NCBI GenBank assembly: GCA_016209245.1
Contig: JACQWN010000440.1
Span: 2,579-15,263, forward strand
Direction: 5' to 3'
Source of the DNA: Bacteroidia bacterium
Lineage (GTDB): Bacteria > Bacteroidota > Bacteroidia > Bacteroidales > BM523
Length of the DNA: 12,685 nucleotides
The stretch's first letter is position 1. The number at the start of each line of letters is the position of its first letter. Shown one piece after another: positions 1-6,149 of the stretch. Made by a program: the position numbers and the translations under genes. The notes below the pieces were generated by a model. The model ran no database searches and was not told where the DNA came from. It was given only the letters and a program-made list of their open reading frames with translations.

Positions 1-593
1 TGAACACCATATTTTGATTTGACCTCTTGTATTTTGCTTTCATCTGAATCTGTACCTGCACCGGGAACACTATATTGCTCCATAATACAACTTGTATAGA
101 TATTTGTCAGGTCGTAAATGACATTGTAGTCGGCTGTTGTTACTTTTTTCAGCCGTTCAACACACAGTTTATATACTTTTGTCGCTGTTTTATTATCAGT
201 AATTGATTTGAACATATCACAGGAAGAATTCATAGCCGAGGCAAAATTCGGGTCAATCTGCTCGAACCGGATTAATTGCAGCTTCAGCAACTCATTATAA
301 TAGTTTACGGCTTCCTGGTAATTCTGCATAGATTCGTAAACCTTAGCCAGATTGGATAATGTGAGCTCATAAATTGTATCCTTTTTGTCATATTTTTTTT
401 CTGCTACTTCAAGGGCTTTTAAGGCATATTCGAGGGCGGCCGGGTAGTCGTTCCATGCAAATTTCTCCTTAAAGCTTTTATTAAGTGTTTCCCAATCTTG
501 GGCTTGGATTTGTGTAAGAAAAAACAGCACTTGAATTGTTATTAATAATGAAATAACAACACGGGTAAACCAGTAAATTTTAAATATTTCCAT
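1..593 (-). CDS. Exported helical-repeat (TPR-like) protein, N-terminal part
   Basis: The frame opens with ATG at 593 and stays open to the left edge, so 197 residues of a longer protein are visible and the C-terminus is missing. Residues 1-33 form a signal peptide: a short basic start, a hydrophobic core (VVISLLITIQVLFFL) and a likely cleavage site after IQAQ. The mature part is helical and has TPR-like pairs around residues 45-105: an alanine-rich helix (YPAALEYALKALEVAEKKY) followed by LSNLAKVYESMQNYQEAVNY, which fits the usual A-x-x-x-Y and G/N-Y-x-x-A pattern of TPR units. It probably acts outside the cytoplasm or at the inner membrane as a protein-interaction scaffold. In Bacteroidota such N-termini often precede a sensor kinase or a LuxR-type output domain, but that part lies outside the window, so no function is assigned. 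No clear TAnnTTTG box is seen in front of it. Confidence 0.8.
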   Translation of the reverse strand, partial: MEIFKIYWFTRVVISLLITIQVLFFLTQIQAQDWETLNKSFKEKFAWNDYPAALEYALKALEVAEKKYDKKDTIYELTLSNLAKVYESMQNYQEAVNYYNELLKLQLIRFEQIDPNFASAMNSSCDMFKSITDNKTATKVYKLCVERLKKVTTADYNVIYDLTNIYTSCIMEQYSVPGAGTDSDESKIQEVKSKYGV

Positions 594-630
594 GTTAATC
601 GCTTTGCAACTTTATTTTTTATGAGTACTT

Positions 631-780
631 TGTGAAACCTTTAAGCATATCTTGAAACCATTATGAAACTTTCAAATATGTTGTTATCTGAATTTTTTAT
701 AACTGCGCCTATTGTGAGCCGTTAGAAATGCTATTGAGCCGTTTATGAGCCGATTAATATTTTCAGATAATTCCGACATT
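631..780. repeat. Direct repeat, copy A (about 150 bp)
   Basis: This segment is a diverged duplicate of 905-1051. Both start with TGTGAAACCTTTAAGC, share TTGAAACCATTATGA and AAATATGTTGTT in the middle, and end with ATTAATATTTTCAGATAATT followed by CCGACAT. The order of all words is conserved and the copies differ mainly by point changes and small indels, so a block duplication inside the 11-nt array is the simplest reading. Confidence 0.8.
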
Positions 781-904
781 TCTCAGATAATTCCGTAATT
801 TATTTTAAAATTTAAAGTTAGCAATATTTATGCTTGACCCCTTTGTGTCCCCTTTGAACAGGATTTGTCCCCTTTATAACTTCTGAAACCTTTTCTGAAA
901 CCAT

Positions 905-1051
905 TGTGAAACCTTTAAGCGTGTTTTGAAACCATTATGACACCTTTAAATATGTTGTTCTCTTTATTTTTTCACTGAGCCCATTGTGAGCCGTTTGAGA
1001 CACTTTTGAGCCCTTTATGAGCCAATTAATATTTTCAGATAATTCCGACAT
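905..1051. repeat. Direct repeat, copy B (about 147 bp)
   Basis: Second copy of the 631-780 unit, starting 274 bp further on. Between the copies lies the TGTCCCCTTT-containing block (about 848-877), which is seen only once. Copy B has kept more exact 11-nt units (for example two adjacent AATTCCGACAT units at 1041-1062), so it looks less decayed than copy A. Confidence 0.8.
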
Positions 1052-1097
1052 AATTCCGACATTTTTCAGATAATTCCGACATAATCCCGACATTCTA

Positions 1098-1877
1098 TTA
1101 TTTCAAAAAATATTTTCTGCCTTTTGTTGTCCCTTCTGCTGTAAGGTATCCTTTTTTCACAAGTTCTGTCAAATCTCTTAATGCAGTTCTGTCAGATAAT
1201 TTAAACATAGTTACATATTCTGTATTTGTAATCGCTCCTTTATTTTTAATGAATAATAATGCTTCAATCTGACGTTTATTCAGATTAGTGTTTTGCAGGT
1301 ATTCAAGATAAATAATATCTTTTCTGATTATAAGTGTAACGCCGTTGCCGTCGGTTTCAAAAACGGGCTCGGGCAGACCGGAACCGATGCAGGAATTAAT
1401 GAGTTTTATAGTACCGCTGCCCCAGATGTCAATGTAACCGCACCGGAAAAAAGTGTTTGCAATATCGGTATTGGGCGGAAGGGCCGCATGTTTTTTTCTG
1501 AGGGTTTCAACTGTTCAGTTCTGAGGCAGTGAACCTGGATTCCAGAAAATAACCTTATCGTCCTTTGTACTGCCGGAACGGTAAAAATACCGCCCTTTGT
1601 ATGAAACGGGCGAAGGATATGAAGGCACAATTATCTCAATATACTTTTTTTGTTTTTGCGTATACAGGTTTACATCAACCATAATTCCCAGAACATCCCG
1701 GATTTTGTTCGGTAGTTCTTCCATTAATGATTTAGCATTTGCAATACCTATGATATTTCCGCTGTCATTGGCGCCGATGATAATTTTTCCGCCTTGTGCA
1801 TTTGCGAAACCGTAAATCCATTTGAGGTAATCATCTTGCCAGGATGATTTGTATTCTATGTTCTGGTTCTCTGACAT
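1098..1877 (-). pseudogene. Broken AlbA_2 / ATP-binding protein (COG2865-type) gene
   Basis: The intact start (ATG at 1877) gives an AlbA_2 (Schlafen-type) domain: NIEYKSSWQDDYLKWIYGFA, NAQGGKIIIGANDSGNIIGI, and YRSGSTK near residue 109. The frame then jumps straight to VIFWNPGSLPQN, which in this family belongs to the C-terminal HATPase_c_4-like part normally found well over 100 residues later. An in-frame TGA follows at 1515-1517. Past that stop the same frame continues for 138 codons with clear family sequence: TVETLRKKHAALPPN, FFRCGYIDIWGSGT, GLPEPVF, then a winged-helix segment (LNKRQIEALLFIKNKGAI) ending at TAA 1098. The gene therefore carries a large in-frame internal deletion plus one nonsense codon (a Leu codon TTA to TGA would be enough). 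A 120-residue AlbA_2 stub could still be made. Intact relatives are predicted DNA-binding regulators. It is followed directly by the 11-nt repeat array. Confidence 0.85.
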
Positions 1878-1914
1878 TGAATTATTGCATAATCGGATTC
1901 AAAAATATCAGTGT

Positions 1915-1922
1915 CAAAAGTA
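1915..1922 (-). promoter_or_regulatory. Predicted -7 box of the AlbA_2-type gene
   Basis: On the minus strand this reads TACTTTTG, matching the Bacteroidota -7 consensus TAnnTTTG, and lies 38 nt before the ATG at 1877. The flanking sequence is almost identical to the promoter at 6150-6157: both share AATTTTCAATACTTTTG. No perfect -33 TTTG is seen at the usual distance. Confidence 0.5.
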
Positions 1923-1972
1923 TTGAAAATTATCATTAATAAGTGGTAAACTTGGGATAAATAAATAATATT

Positions 1973-2737
1973 TCACTCCAGTTTAATCATCGGTACAAAA
2001 CTGACAGGAATAATATTTTTCCTGCTAATACCTTTTTCCGTTTTAGTAATTAAAATTAAATCCTGAAAGTACTTACCGACTGGGACAACCATCCTGCCTC
2101 CAATTTTCAATTGTTCAACTAATGTATTCGGGATTTCTTCAGGTGCGGCAGTAACTATTATACAGTCAAATGGGGCATGTTCCGGCCATCCTTTATATCC
2201 ATCACCGCATTTTACGATTACATTGTTATAGCCAAGCCGTTTCAGACGTGAACTTGCGCTATCTGCTAAAACCTTTATTAACTCTATGGAATAACAAGTA
2301 TCAGCCAATTGTGAAATGACAGCCGCCTGATAGCCGGAACCCGTACCAATTTCCAATACTTTTTCATCACCTTTTAATTGTAATAATTCTGTCATTATGG
2401 CTACAATATAAGGTTGCGAAATGGTTTGGTCCTCGCCAATTGGCAAGGGACCGTCATAATATGCTTTGTTAATTAGGGAGTTTGGAATAAAAAGATGACG
2501 AGGGGTATTTTTCATTACATTTATGACGCTTGTGTCTTTAATTCCTCTTGAAATTATTTGTTCATTAACCATTTTTTCAGCTTCTTTTTTCCACCAGGCA
2601 GTATCTTTTTTTTGTTCCGCAGTCATAGGTTCCAATCCATTTTTAATATTTTTTTCCATTCCTTGCTGGCTGTTTATACAAGAGGTATAAATTAAAATTA
2701 AAATAAGGTATATAATAAATTTATTGATAATATCCAT
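1973..2737 (-). CDS. pcm: Protein-L-isoaspartate O-methyltransferase, predicted lipoprotein
   Basis: It transfers a methyl group from S-adenosylmethionine to L-isoaspartyl residues of damaged proteins, starting their repair. The SAM-binding motif VLEIGTGSGYQAAVISQL is clear, preceded by the family block FIPNSLINKAYYDGPLPIGE and DQTISQPYIVAIMTELLQL, and followed by VTAAPEEIP and GGRMVVPVG. ATG at 2737 is preferred over the TTG at 2746, giving 254 residues. The N-terminus MDIINKFIIYLILILIYTSC is a hydrophobic signal ending in Cys20, which fits a (loose) lipobox, so the enzyme is probably anchored in the envelope and repairs periplasmic proteins. About 45 residues then precede the catalytic domain. 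It is transcribed divergently from tRNA-Arg out of a short AT-rich spacer. Confidence 0.93.
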   Translation of the reverse strand: MDIINKFIIYLILILIYTSCINSQQGMEKNIKNGLEPMTAEQKKDTAWWKKEAEKMVNEQIISRGIKDTSVINVMKNTPRHLFIPNSLINKAYYDGPLPIGEDQTISQPYIVAIMTELLQLKGDEKVLEIGTGSGYQAAVISQLADTCYSIELIKVLADSASSRLKRLGYNNVIVKCGDGYKGWPEHAPFDCIIVTAAPEEIPNTLVEQLKIGGRMVVPVGKYFQDLILITKTEKGISRKNIIPVSFVPMIKLE

Positions 2738-2758
2738 ATTATTCAAAATAAATCAAAA

Positions 2759-2766
2759 CAAAAGTA
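2759..2766 (-). promoter_or_regulatory. Predicted -7 box of the isoaspartate methyltransferase gene
   Basis: The minus strand reads TACTTTTG, a match to TAnnTTTG, 21 nt before the ATG at 2737. A start a few bases downstream would give a leader of about 15 nt, which supports 2737 rather than 2746 as the translation start. The -33 region is T-rich without an exact TTTG. Confidence 0.5.
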
Positions 2767-2772
2767 AAAAAA

Positions 2773-2802
2773 TTTGAGATAAAAAAAATATTAATATCTT
2801 TG
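2773..2802 (+). promoter_or_regulatory. Predicted tRNA-Arg promoter
   Basis: TTTG at 2773-2776 and TATCTTTG at 2795-2802 are separated by 18 nt, close to the Bacteroidota layout TTTG-N19-21-TAnnTTTG. The -7 box ends 18 nt before the mature tRNA, so only a short 5' leader would have to be removed. Confidence 0.6.
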
Positions 2803-2820
2803 CAGTATAATACAACAACC

Positions 2821-2895
2821 GGCCCCGTAGTTCAGCTGAATTAGAACGTCAGATTCCGGTTCTGAAAGTCGGGGGTTTGAATCCCTCCGGGGTCA
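2821..2895 (+). tRNA. tRNA-Arg (anticodon CCG)
   Basis: The 75-nt sequence folds as a cloverleaf. Acceptor stem GGCCCCG (2821-2827) pairs with CGGGGTC (2888-2894) with one G-U pair, and A2895 is the discriminator base. The anticodon arm is TCAGA-TTCCGGT-TCTGA, placing CCG at the anticodon, which reads the Arg codon CGG. The T arm is GGGGG-TTTGAAT-CCCTC with one G-U pair. The 3' CCA is not encoded. No second copy of the tRNA 3' end is seen in the window, so there is no sign of integration at this tRNA. Confidence 0.93.
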
Positions 2896-2906
2896 CTCTA
2901 TAAAAA

Positions 2907-2999
2907 GACCCAAGACCCAAATTCCAAATCCCAAGAACCAAGAACTAAGAACCAAGTCTTGGAATTTGGAACTTGGAGCTTGAGATTTGGAGCTTGAAA
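2907..2999. repeat. Low-complexity inverted-repeat tract
   Basis: This tract between tRNA-Arg and the Mut7-C gene consists of variants of CCAAGA/CCAAAT in the left half and their complements TTGGAA/TTGGAG in the right half. A perfect 11-bp inverted repeat pairs CCAAATTCCAA (2917-2927) with TTGGAATTTGG (2959-2969), and CCAAGTCTTGG (2952-2962) is a near-centre palindrome. A transcript could fold into one or more hairpins. It may act in termination of the tRNA transcript, but there is no U-run, so it is described as a repeat only. Confidence 0.6.
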
Positions 3000-3004
3000 C
3001 AAGG

Positions 3005-3757
3005 ATGAACACCGCATACATCAGGTTTTATGAAGAACTTAACGATTTTCTTCCTGCCGGCAAGAGAAAAAAAACCATTACATACAATTTTTACGGAAGT
3101 GTAGGAGTAAAAGATATTATTGAAGCACATGGCATTCCTCATTCAGAAGTTGATTTGGTGCTTGTAAACAGTGAATCAGTGCCCTTTGATTGTAAAATAA
3201 AAAACAACGACTACATTTCGGTTTACCCTATATTTGAAACGCTCGATATTTCAGGAGTCACTCTCCTGCGGTCAAAACCCTTGAAGGAAAACAAATTTAT
3301 TGTGGATGTAAATCTCGGTAAGTTAGTGAAATACCTGCGATTACTAGGTTTTGACACAAAATACAGCAGAAAATACGATGATAATGAGCTTGCCCTGATT
3401 TCAAAAGACGAGGAGCGGATACTTCTTACACGCGACCGGACTTTACTAAAAAGAAAAATTATTGAACGGGGATATTTTGTCAGGTCGGAAATCCCTCAGC
3501 TCCAAATAAAAGAGGTTGTATCCCGGTTCAATCTTAAAAATTATTTTGCTCCCTTTACATATTGCACCCTTTGTAACGGAAAATTGAGCTCTGCTGCAAA
3601 AGAAGAAATACTGACCGAAGGTAAAGTCCCCGAAAGAATTTATAAATCTACGGATGAATTTTTCAGATGCAGTGAATGCAGACATATATACTGGAAAGGC
3701 AGTCATTATGATAAGATGAGGGTATTTATCAGGAATTTGATAAAGGGGGAAAGTTAA
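3005..3757 (+). CDS. Mut7-C RNase-type protein with N-terminal ubiquitin-like domain
   Basis: The protein has two recognisable parts. Residues 1 to about 85 (starting MNTAYIRFYEELNDFLP) match the Mut7-C ubiquitin-like domain, a beta-grasp fold. The rest matches the Mut7-C domain, a PIN-like nuclease fold: FIVDVNLGKLVKYLRLLGFD carries the first acidic residue, and ERILLTRDRTLLKR the second conserved strand and acid. The C-terminal third has a zinc ribbon with CTLC and CSEC pairs. ATG at 3005 is preferred over 2987 because the family start aligns there and AAGG precedes it; the earlier ATG lies inside the low-complexity tract. Length is 250 residues. The in vivo substrate of bacterial members is unknown; RNA cleavage is inferred from the fold. 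Confidence 0.88.
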   Translation: MNTAYIRFYEELNDFLPAGKRKKTITYNFYGSVGVKDIIEAHGIPHSEVDLVLVNSESVPFDCKIKNNDYISVYPIFETLDISGVTLLRSKPLKENKFIVDVNLGKLVKYLRLLGFDTKYSRKYDDNELALISKDEERILLTRDRTLLKRKIIERGYFVRSEIPQLQIKEVVSRFNLKNYFAPFTYCTLCNGKLSSAAKEEILTEGKVPERIYKSTDEFFRCSECRHIYWKGSHYDKMRVFIRNLIKGES

Positions 3758-3810
3758 TGACCCGCCACAGTGCATAAATATTTATTTCAAAAAGGATTAA
3801 TAAAAAATAT

Positions 3811-3857
3811 TGTTACAAAATTTGCATATATGAAAATAATATATTATTTTTGTAACA
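3811..3857 (+). promoter_or_regulatory. Promoter with overlapping inverted-repeat operator for the XRE-ImmA-PIN cassette
   Basis: TTTG (3821-3824) and TATTTTTG (3845-3852) are 20 nt apart, an exact fit to the Bacteroidota promoter TTTG-N19-21-TAnnTTTG. A perfect 10-bp inverted repeat overlays it: TGTTACAAAA (3811-3820) touches the -33 box and TTTTGTAACA (3848-3857) covers half of the -7 box. Transcription should start about 3858-3864, some 30 nt before the ATG at 3892. The layout predicts that a protein bound to both arms blocks RNA polymerase; the XRE protein encoded next is the obvious candidate. Confidence 0.75.
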
Positions 3858-3891
3858 GCTTTATAAAGGGAATAACCTATAAAATAAACCT

Positions 3892-4242
3892 ATGGAAAAC
3901 TGCAATAAAATCATTGGAAAAAATTTAAGCTCTTTAAGAGAAAAAATGGGAATGAATCAAAATGAACTCGCGGAAATGCTCGGAGTAAAAAGAGAAATAA
4001 TAAGTTATTATGAAACCGGAAGCAGAGAAGTCCCTATAATATTACTTGAAAAATTAGCTGATTTTTTCAGGGTTGATTTAGCGGATTTAATGGAAAATAA
4101 ACCCGAAATTCAAAAGACTAATATTGCTTTTGCTTTCAGAGCGAATGAATTTTGCCGTGAAGATTTTGAAAGTATTGCCCATTTTGGGAAAATTGTAAGG
4201 AATTATTTTAAACTTAAGGAATTATACAAAGCATTATCATGA
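3892..4242 (+). CDS. XRE-family HTH regulator (antitoxin-like)
   Basis: The 116-residue protein has a Cro/CI-type helix-turn-helix at about residues 8-62 (LREKMGMNQNELAEMLGVKR, then ISYYETGSREVP), followed by a short C-terminal part containing AFAFRANEF and EDFESIAHFGKIVRNYFKL. This tail is typical of XRE proteins paired with ImmA/IrrE peptidases. The gene overlaps the next one by 4 nt (ATGA), which points to coupled translation. It probably represses its own operon through the inverted repeat at 3811-3857; in known ImmA/ImmR-type pairs the peptidase cleaves the regulator and releases expression, and that is the inferred mechanism here. AAAGGG at 3865-3870 is too far from the ATG to be an ordinary ribosome site. 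Confidence 0.9.
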   Translation: MENCNKIIGKNLSSLREKMGMNQNELAEMLGVKREIISYYETGSREVPIILLEKLADFFRVDLADLMENKPEIQKTNIAFAFRANEFCREDFESIAHFGKIVRNYFKLKELYKALS

Positions 4243-4970
4243 AATTATTTTTAAAGAAACAGGCAGCATTATTCAGGGATAAAAATGGATTGAGTGCTAC
4301 AGAACCCATTCATTTCAAGAGCTTGCTATTAAAATTAAATGTACTTACTTTTTTCCGATCTCTTTCTGAAAAACTTTCCGGAATGGCTATAAAAGTTAAT
4401 GATGAACTTATGTTTATCATGGTAAACTCATCCAAATCAAAAGGGAATCAGCATTTCACAATCAGCCATGAACTTTATCATTTATACATTCAGGAAAATT
4501 TTAGTTCCATGACATGTCAGACAGGATTATTTTTGAAAAAAGATAATCCTAATGAATATTATGCAGATGTTTTTGCAGCAAATCTATTGCTGCCTGAGGA
4601 CGGGGTTTTGGAACTGATACCTGACAAACAATTATCAAAGAATAAAATCAGTATTGAGTCCATTTTAAAAATAGAACATTTTTATCAATGCTCACGAAAT
4701 GCATTGTTATACAGATTAAAGGAACTTAACTTGTTAAGCTGTTCAGAATGGGATGTTTTTAACAAACATATTAAAAGATGTGCCGCGGAATATGGTTACA
4801 ATGCACGACTTTATGAAGGACAAAGCGAGATTGCAATTATTGGTGATTATGGCATAATCGCTAAAAGCTTATTCGATAAAGGAAAAATATCCGAATCGCA
4901 TTACTTAAGTTTAATGGGAGATATCGGCATTGATCTGTTACAAGAGGAATATAAAAATGGGAAAGAGTGA
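4239..4970 (+). CDS. ImmA/IrrE-type metallopeptidase
   Basis: The 243-residue protein carries the zinc-protease motif HELYH (residues 77-81) within HFTISHELYHLYI, and E106 in NEYYADVFAANLLLP is the likely third ligand. The C-terminal half is helical and resembles the regulatory portion of COG2856 proteins, without another named domain. Length is normal for the family and all key residues are present, so it should be active. It overlaps the XRE gene upstream by 4 nt and the PIN gene downstream by 14 nt, so the three frames form one translation unit. The likely substrate is the XRE regulator, but this is inferred from the family. Confidence 0.9.
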   Translation: MKLFLKKQAALFRDKNGLSATEPIHFKSLLLKLNVLTFFRSLSEKLSGMAIKVNDELMFIMVNSSKSKGNQHFTISHELYHLYIQENFSSMTCQTGLFLKKDNPNEYYADVFAANLLLPEDGVLELIPDKQLSKNKISIESILKIEHFYQCSRNALLYRLKELNLLSCSEWDVFNKHIKRCAAEYGYNARLYEGQSEIAIIGDYGIIAKSLFDKGKISESHYLSLMGDIGIDLLQEEYKNGKE

Positions 4971-5283
4971 GAAAAAGATAATTTTATTAGATGCCGATAT
5001 TATCATCCATTTTAACAAGGCAGGACAATTACTGACTTTAAAAAAAATATTCCCCAAAAGACTACACATTCTTGACATAGTAATACACGAACTAAGCAAT
5101 CACAGCAACACAAAAGAAATTATTGACAACTTCTTGAATTTTGGAATTGCCACTATTATGGAATTTCCTTCGAATAGTTTAATAAAAAAAGAATATGCTA
5201 TGCTCAGAAGGAAATTTGGAAATGGTGAAAGCGCCTGCATGGCAGTAGAAAAAAAAAAAAAAAATATACTTGCGAGTATCTGA
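4957..5283 (+). CDS. PIN-domain protein (toxin-like RNase), frame ends after a poly-A run
   Basis: The N-terminal part is a PIN fold: ILLDADIIIHF carries D12 and D14, DIVIHELSN carries E45, and GNGESACMAV carries E91, so three of the usual four metal-binding acidic positions are present. ATG at 4957 is chosen because AGAGG lies 9 nt upstream and MGKSEKKIILLDAD is a natural start; the ATG at 4930 would add nine residues inside the ImmA gene. After a run of 16 A (5249-5264) the frame reads NILASI and stops at 5283, giving 108 residues, shorter than related proteins of about 155-165. The rest of the gene follows in another frame (5284-5438). The fourth acidic residue, expected shortly after ILAS, is missing in either reading. 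Likely an inactive or phase-variable RNase toxin. Confidence 0.75.
   Translation: MGKSEKKIILLDADIIIHFNKAGQLLTLKKIFPKRLHILDIVIHELSNHSNTKEIIDNFLNFGIATIMEFPSNSLIKKEYAMLRRKFGNGESACMAVEKKKKNILASI
5249..5264 (+). repeat. 16-A homopolymer at the PIN frameshift
   Basis: Sixteen consecutive A residues separate the two frames of the PIN gene. With 17 (or 14) A in the DNA or the transcript, frame 4957 would run into the downstream frame and end at 5438, giving about 160 residues. Such a run is prone to replication and transcription slippage, and also to sequencing error. Confidence 0.85.
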
Positions 5284-5438
5284 CAACAATGGACTTTTTA
5301 GCAGAAGCACTCAGAATAAAGGTTTTTGATGAAGCAGATTGTGATTATTTTATTTATGAACTAAAGTCCAAAGGAAGCAAGCTGCCATGCAGTACTATCA
5401 AGGAGTATATTGAAATGAACGCTATGAAAAGCAGTTGA
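5284..5438 (+). pseudogene. Displaced C-terminal part of the PIN-domain gene
   Basis: In the -1 frame relative to the PIN start, an open stretch from the poly-A run to TGA 5436-5438 reads TTMDFLAEALRIKVFDEADC and then DYFIYELKSKGSKLPCSTIK. In related Bacteroidota PIN proteins a TTMDFL segment followed by an acidic helix and a GSKLP element forms the C-terminus, so this is the lost end of the gene at 4957. There is no ribosome site or plausible start of its own, apart from the internal ATG at 5289. It ends 11 nt before the stop of the convergent gene at 5450. Confidence 0.7.
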
Positions 5439-5449
5439 TAGCTTCTTGT

Positions 5450-6121
5450 TTACCTTCTCCACCAATTATCATCATCATCATCGTCATCCTCGCATTCATA
5501 ACCGAACCCGTAATCGTACGGATTCCCGTTTTCATCATCATAATCCGGATCCAAGTGGTAGGGGTAATACTTCATCCAGTCATCACCATGCTTTCTTTTT
5601 AGATGAGTGATTTCACAGTCCAGTTCCATGGCACGTTCCTCTTCCGGGCTGAGTTCTTCATCGCTGAATCCTGCAAAGAGTTCCTTAAAAAAGCGGCACT
5701 GGCAATATTCTCCAAGGGAACATTTTCCATGTTCAGTGCCGGGGCGGCAAAGCTCAAAGAAACCCATGTGCCAGCGTTTTACTTTAGCTTCCTGGTCAAA
5801 ATTGTCACGAATTGTTGCATATTGAATACGTTCAGGTACATCAATCTGAAGCACGAACATCCAGTTGTATGCGTCAAGCATTTTTATTAATGCATTGAGC
5901 AGCCGGTTGACCTGTTCGTCAGATAGCATTTCGGGAGGCGGAAGCTGAACCTTGCTTATGCCTGTCCATTCCTCAAGCTGACGGGTTGGAGCAGTTCTTT
6001 CCTCCTCTTCTTCCGAGACCCAGTCGAATAAACTGACTTCTTCCTGCTCGACAAAAGGTAATCTTACATTTTGGGTTGCAAAAGCAATATCTGCTAACAG
6101 TTGTTCTAAATATCTTTCCAT
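5450..6121 (-). CDS. Conserved Cys/Asp-rich protein of unknown function
   Basis: The 223-residue cytosolic protein has no domain I can name. Visible features: an acidic stretch EEEEE near residue 40, a W-rich amphipathic middle (about 50-120), a cysteine cluster C125-x8-C134-x5-C140-x-C142 (from GFFELCRPG to EYCQCRFF) that could bind zinc, a segment DDWMKYYPYHLDPDYDDENG, and a tail with seven consecutive Asp residues (212-218) before NWWRR. I recall similar proteins scattered in Bacteroidota genomes, not tied to defence loci. ATG at 6121 fits a promoter box at 6150-6157, so it is probably transcribed separately from hsdM, whose stop lies 85 nt upstream. It faces the PIN gene tail to tail. Confidence 0.75.
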   Translation of the reverse strand: MERYLEQLLADIAFATQNVRLPFVEQEEVSLFDWVSEEEEERTAPTRQLEEWTGISKVQLPPPEMLSDEQVNRLLNALIKMLDAYNWMFVLQIDVPERIQYATIRDNFDQEAKVKRWHMGFFELCRPGTEHGKCSLGEYCQCRFFKELFAGFSDEELSPEEERAMELDCEITHLKRKHGDDWMKYYPYHLDPDYDDENGNPYDYGFGYECEDDDDDDDNWWRR

Positions 6122-6149
6122 GGTACAAGATGCGAAAAATTTTTTGTGC

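Larger units (their letters stand above)
631..1092 (-). repeat. Degenerate 11-nt tandem repeat array
   Basis: There is no gene between 594 and 1097; the stretch consists mostly of short words repeated about every 11 nt. Read on the minus strand from 1092 down, the words come in blocks: ATGTCGGAATT (several exact copies), then GGCTCACAATG-type units, then GTTTCACAATG-type units, then GGGACACAAAG-type units, after which the first three blocks appear again. The distance between neighbouring word cores is mostly 11, sometimes 9 (or 20 = 11 + 9), and occasionally 12 or 18. Because 11 is not a multiple of 3, the array does not keep one reading frame and stops occur in all frames, so repetition acts at DNA level. 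It begins directly after the stop of the broken AlbA_2-type gene (1098-1877). The role is unknown. Confidence 0.8.

Noticed and set aside
631..1092. CRISPR array
   Set aside because: Units are only 11 nt, degenerate and adjacent; there are no 28-37-nt repeats with unique spacers and no cas genes.
594..1097. Coding extension of the AlbA_2-type gene (repeats such as SELSE or KGT in translation)
   Set aside because: Short in-frame pieces look protein-like, but stops follow the TAA at 1098 at once and the 11-nt period changes frame with every unit.
1293..1532. Plus-strand open frame of 79 codons
   Set aside because: It is the antisense shadow of the preserved C-terminal part of the broken AlbA_2-type gene.
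2821..2895. tRNA-Arg as an attachment site of an integrated element
   Set aside because: No second copy of the tRNA 3' end and no integrase gene are seen in the window.
2896..3004. Intrinsic terminator after tRNA-Arg
   Set aside because: Stems can form, but the loops are long and no U-run follows.
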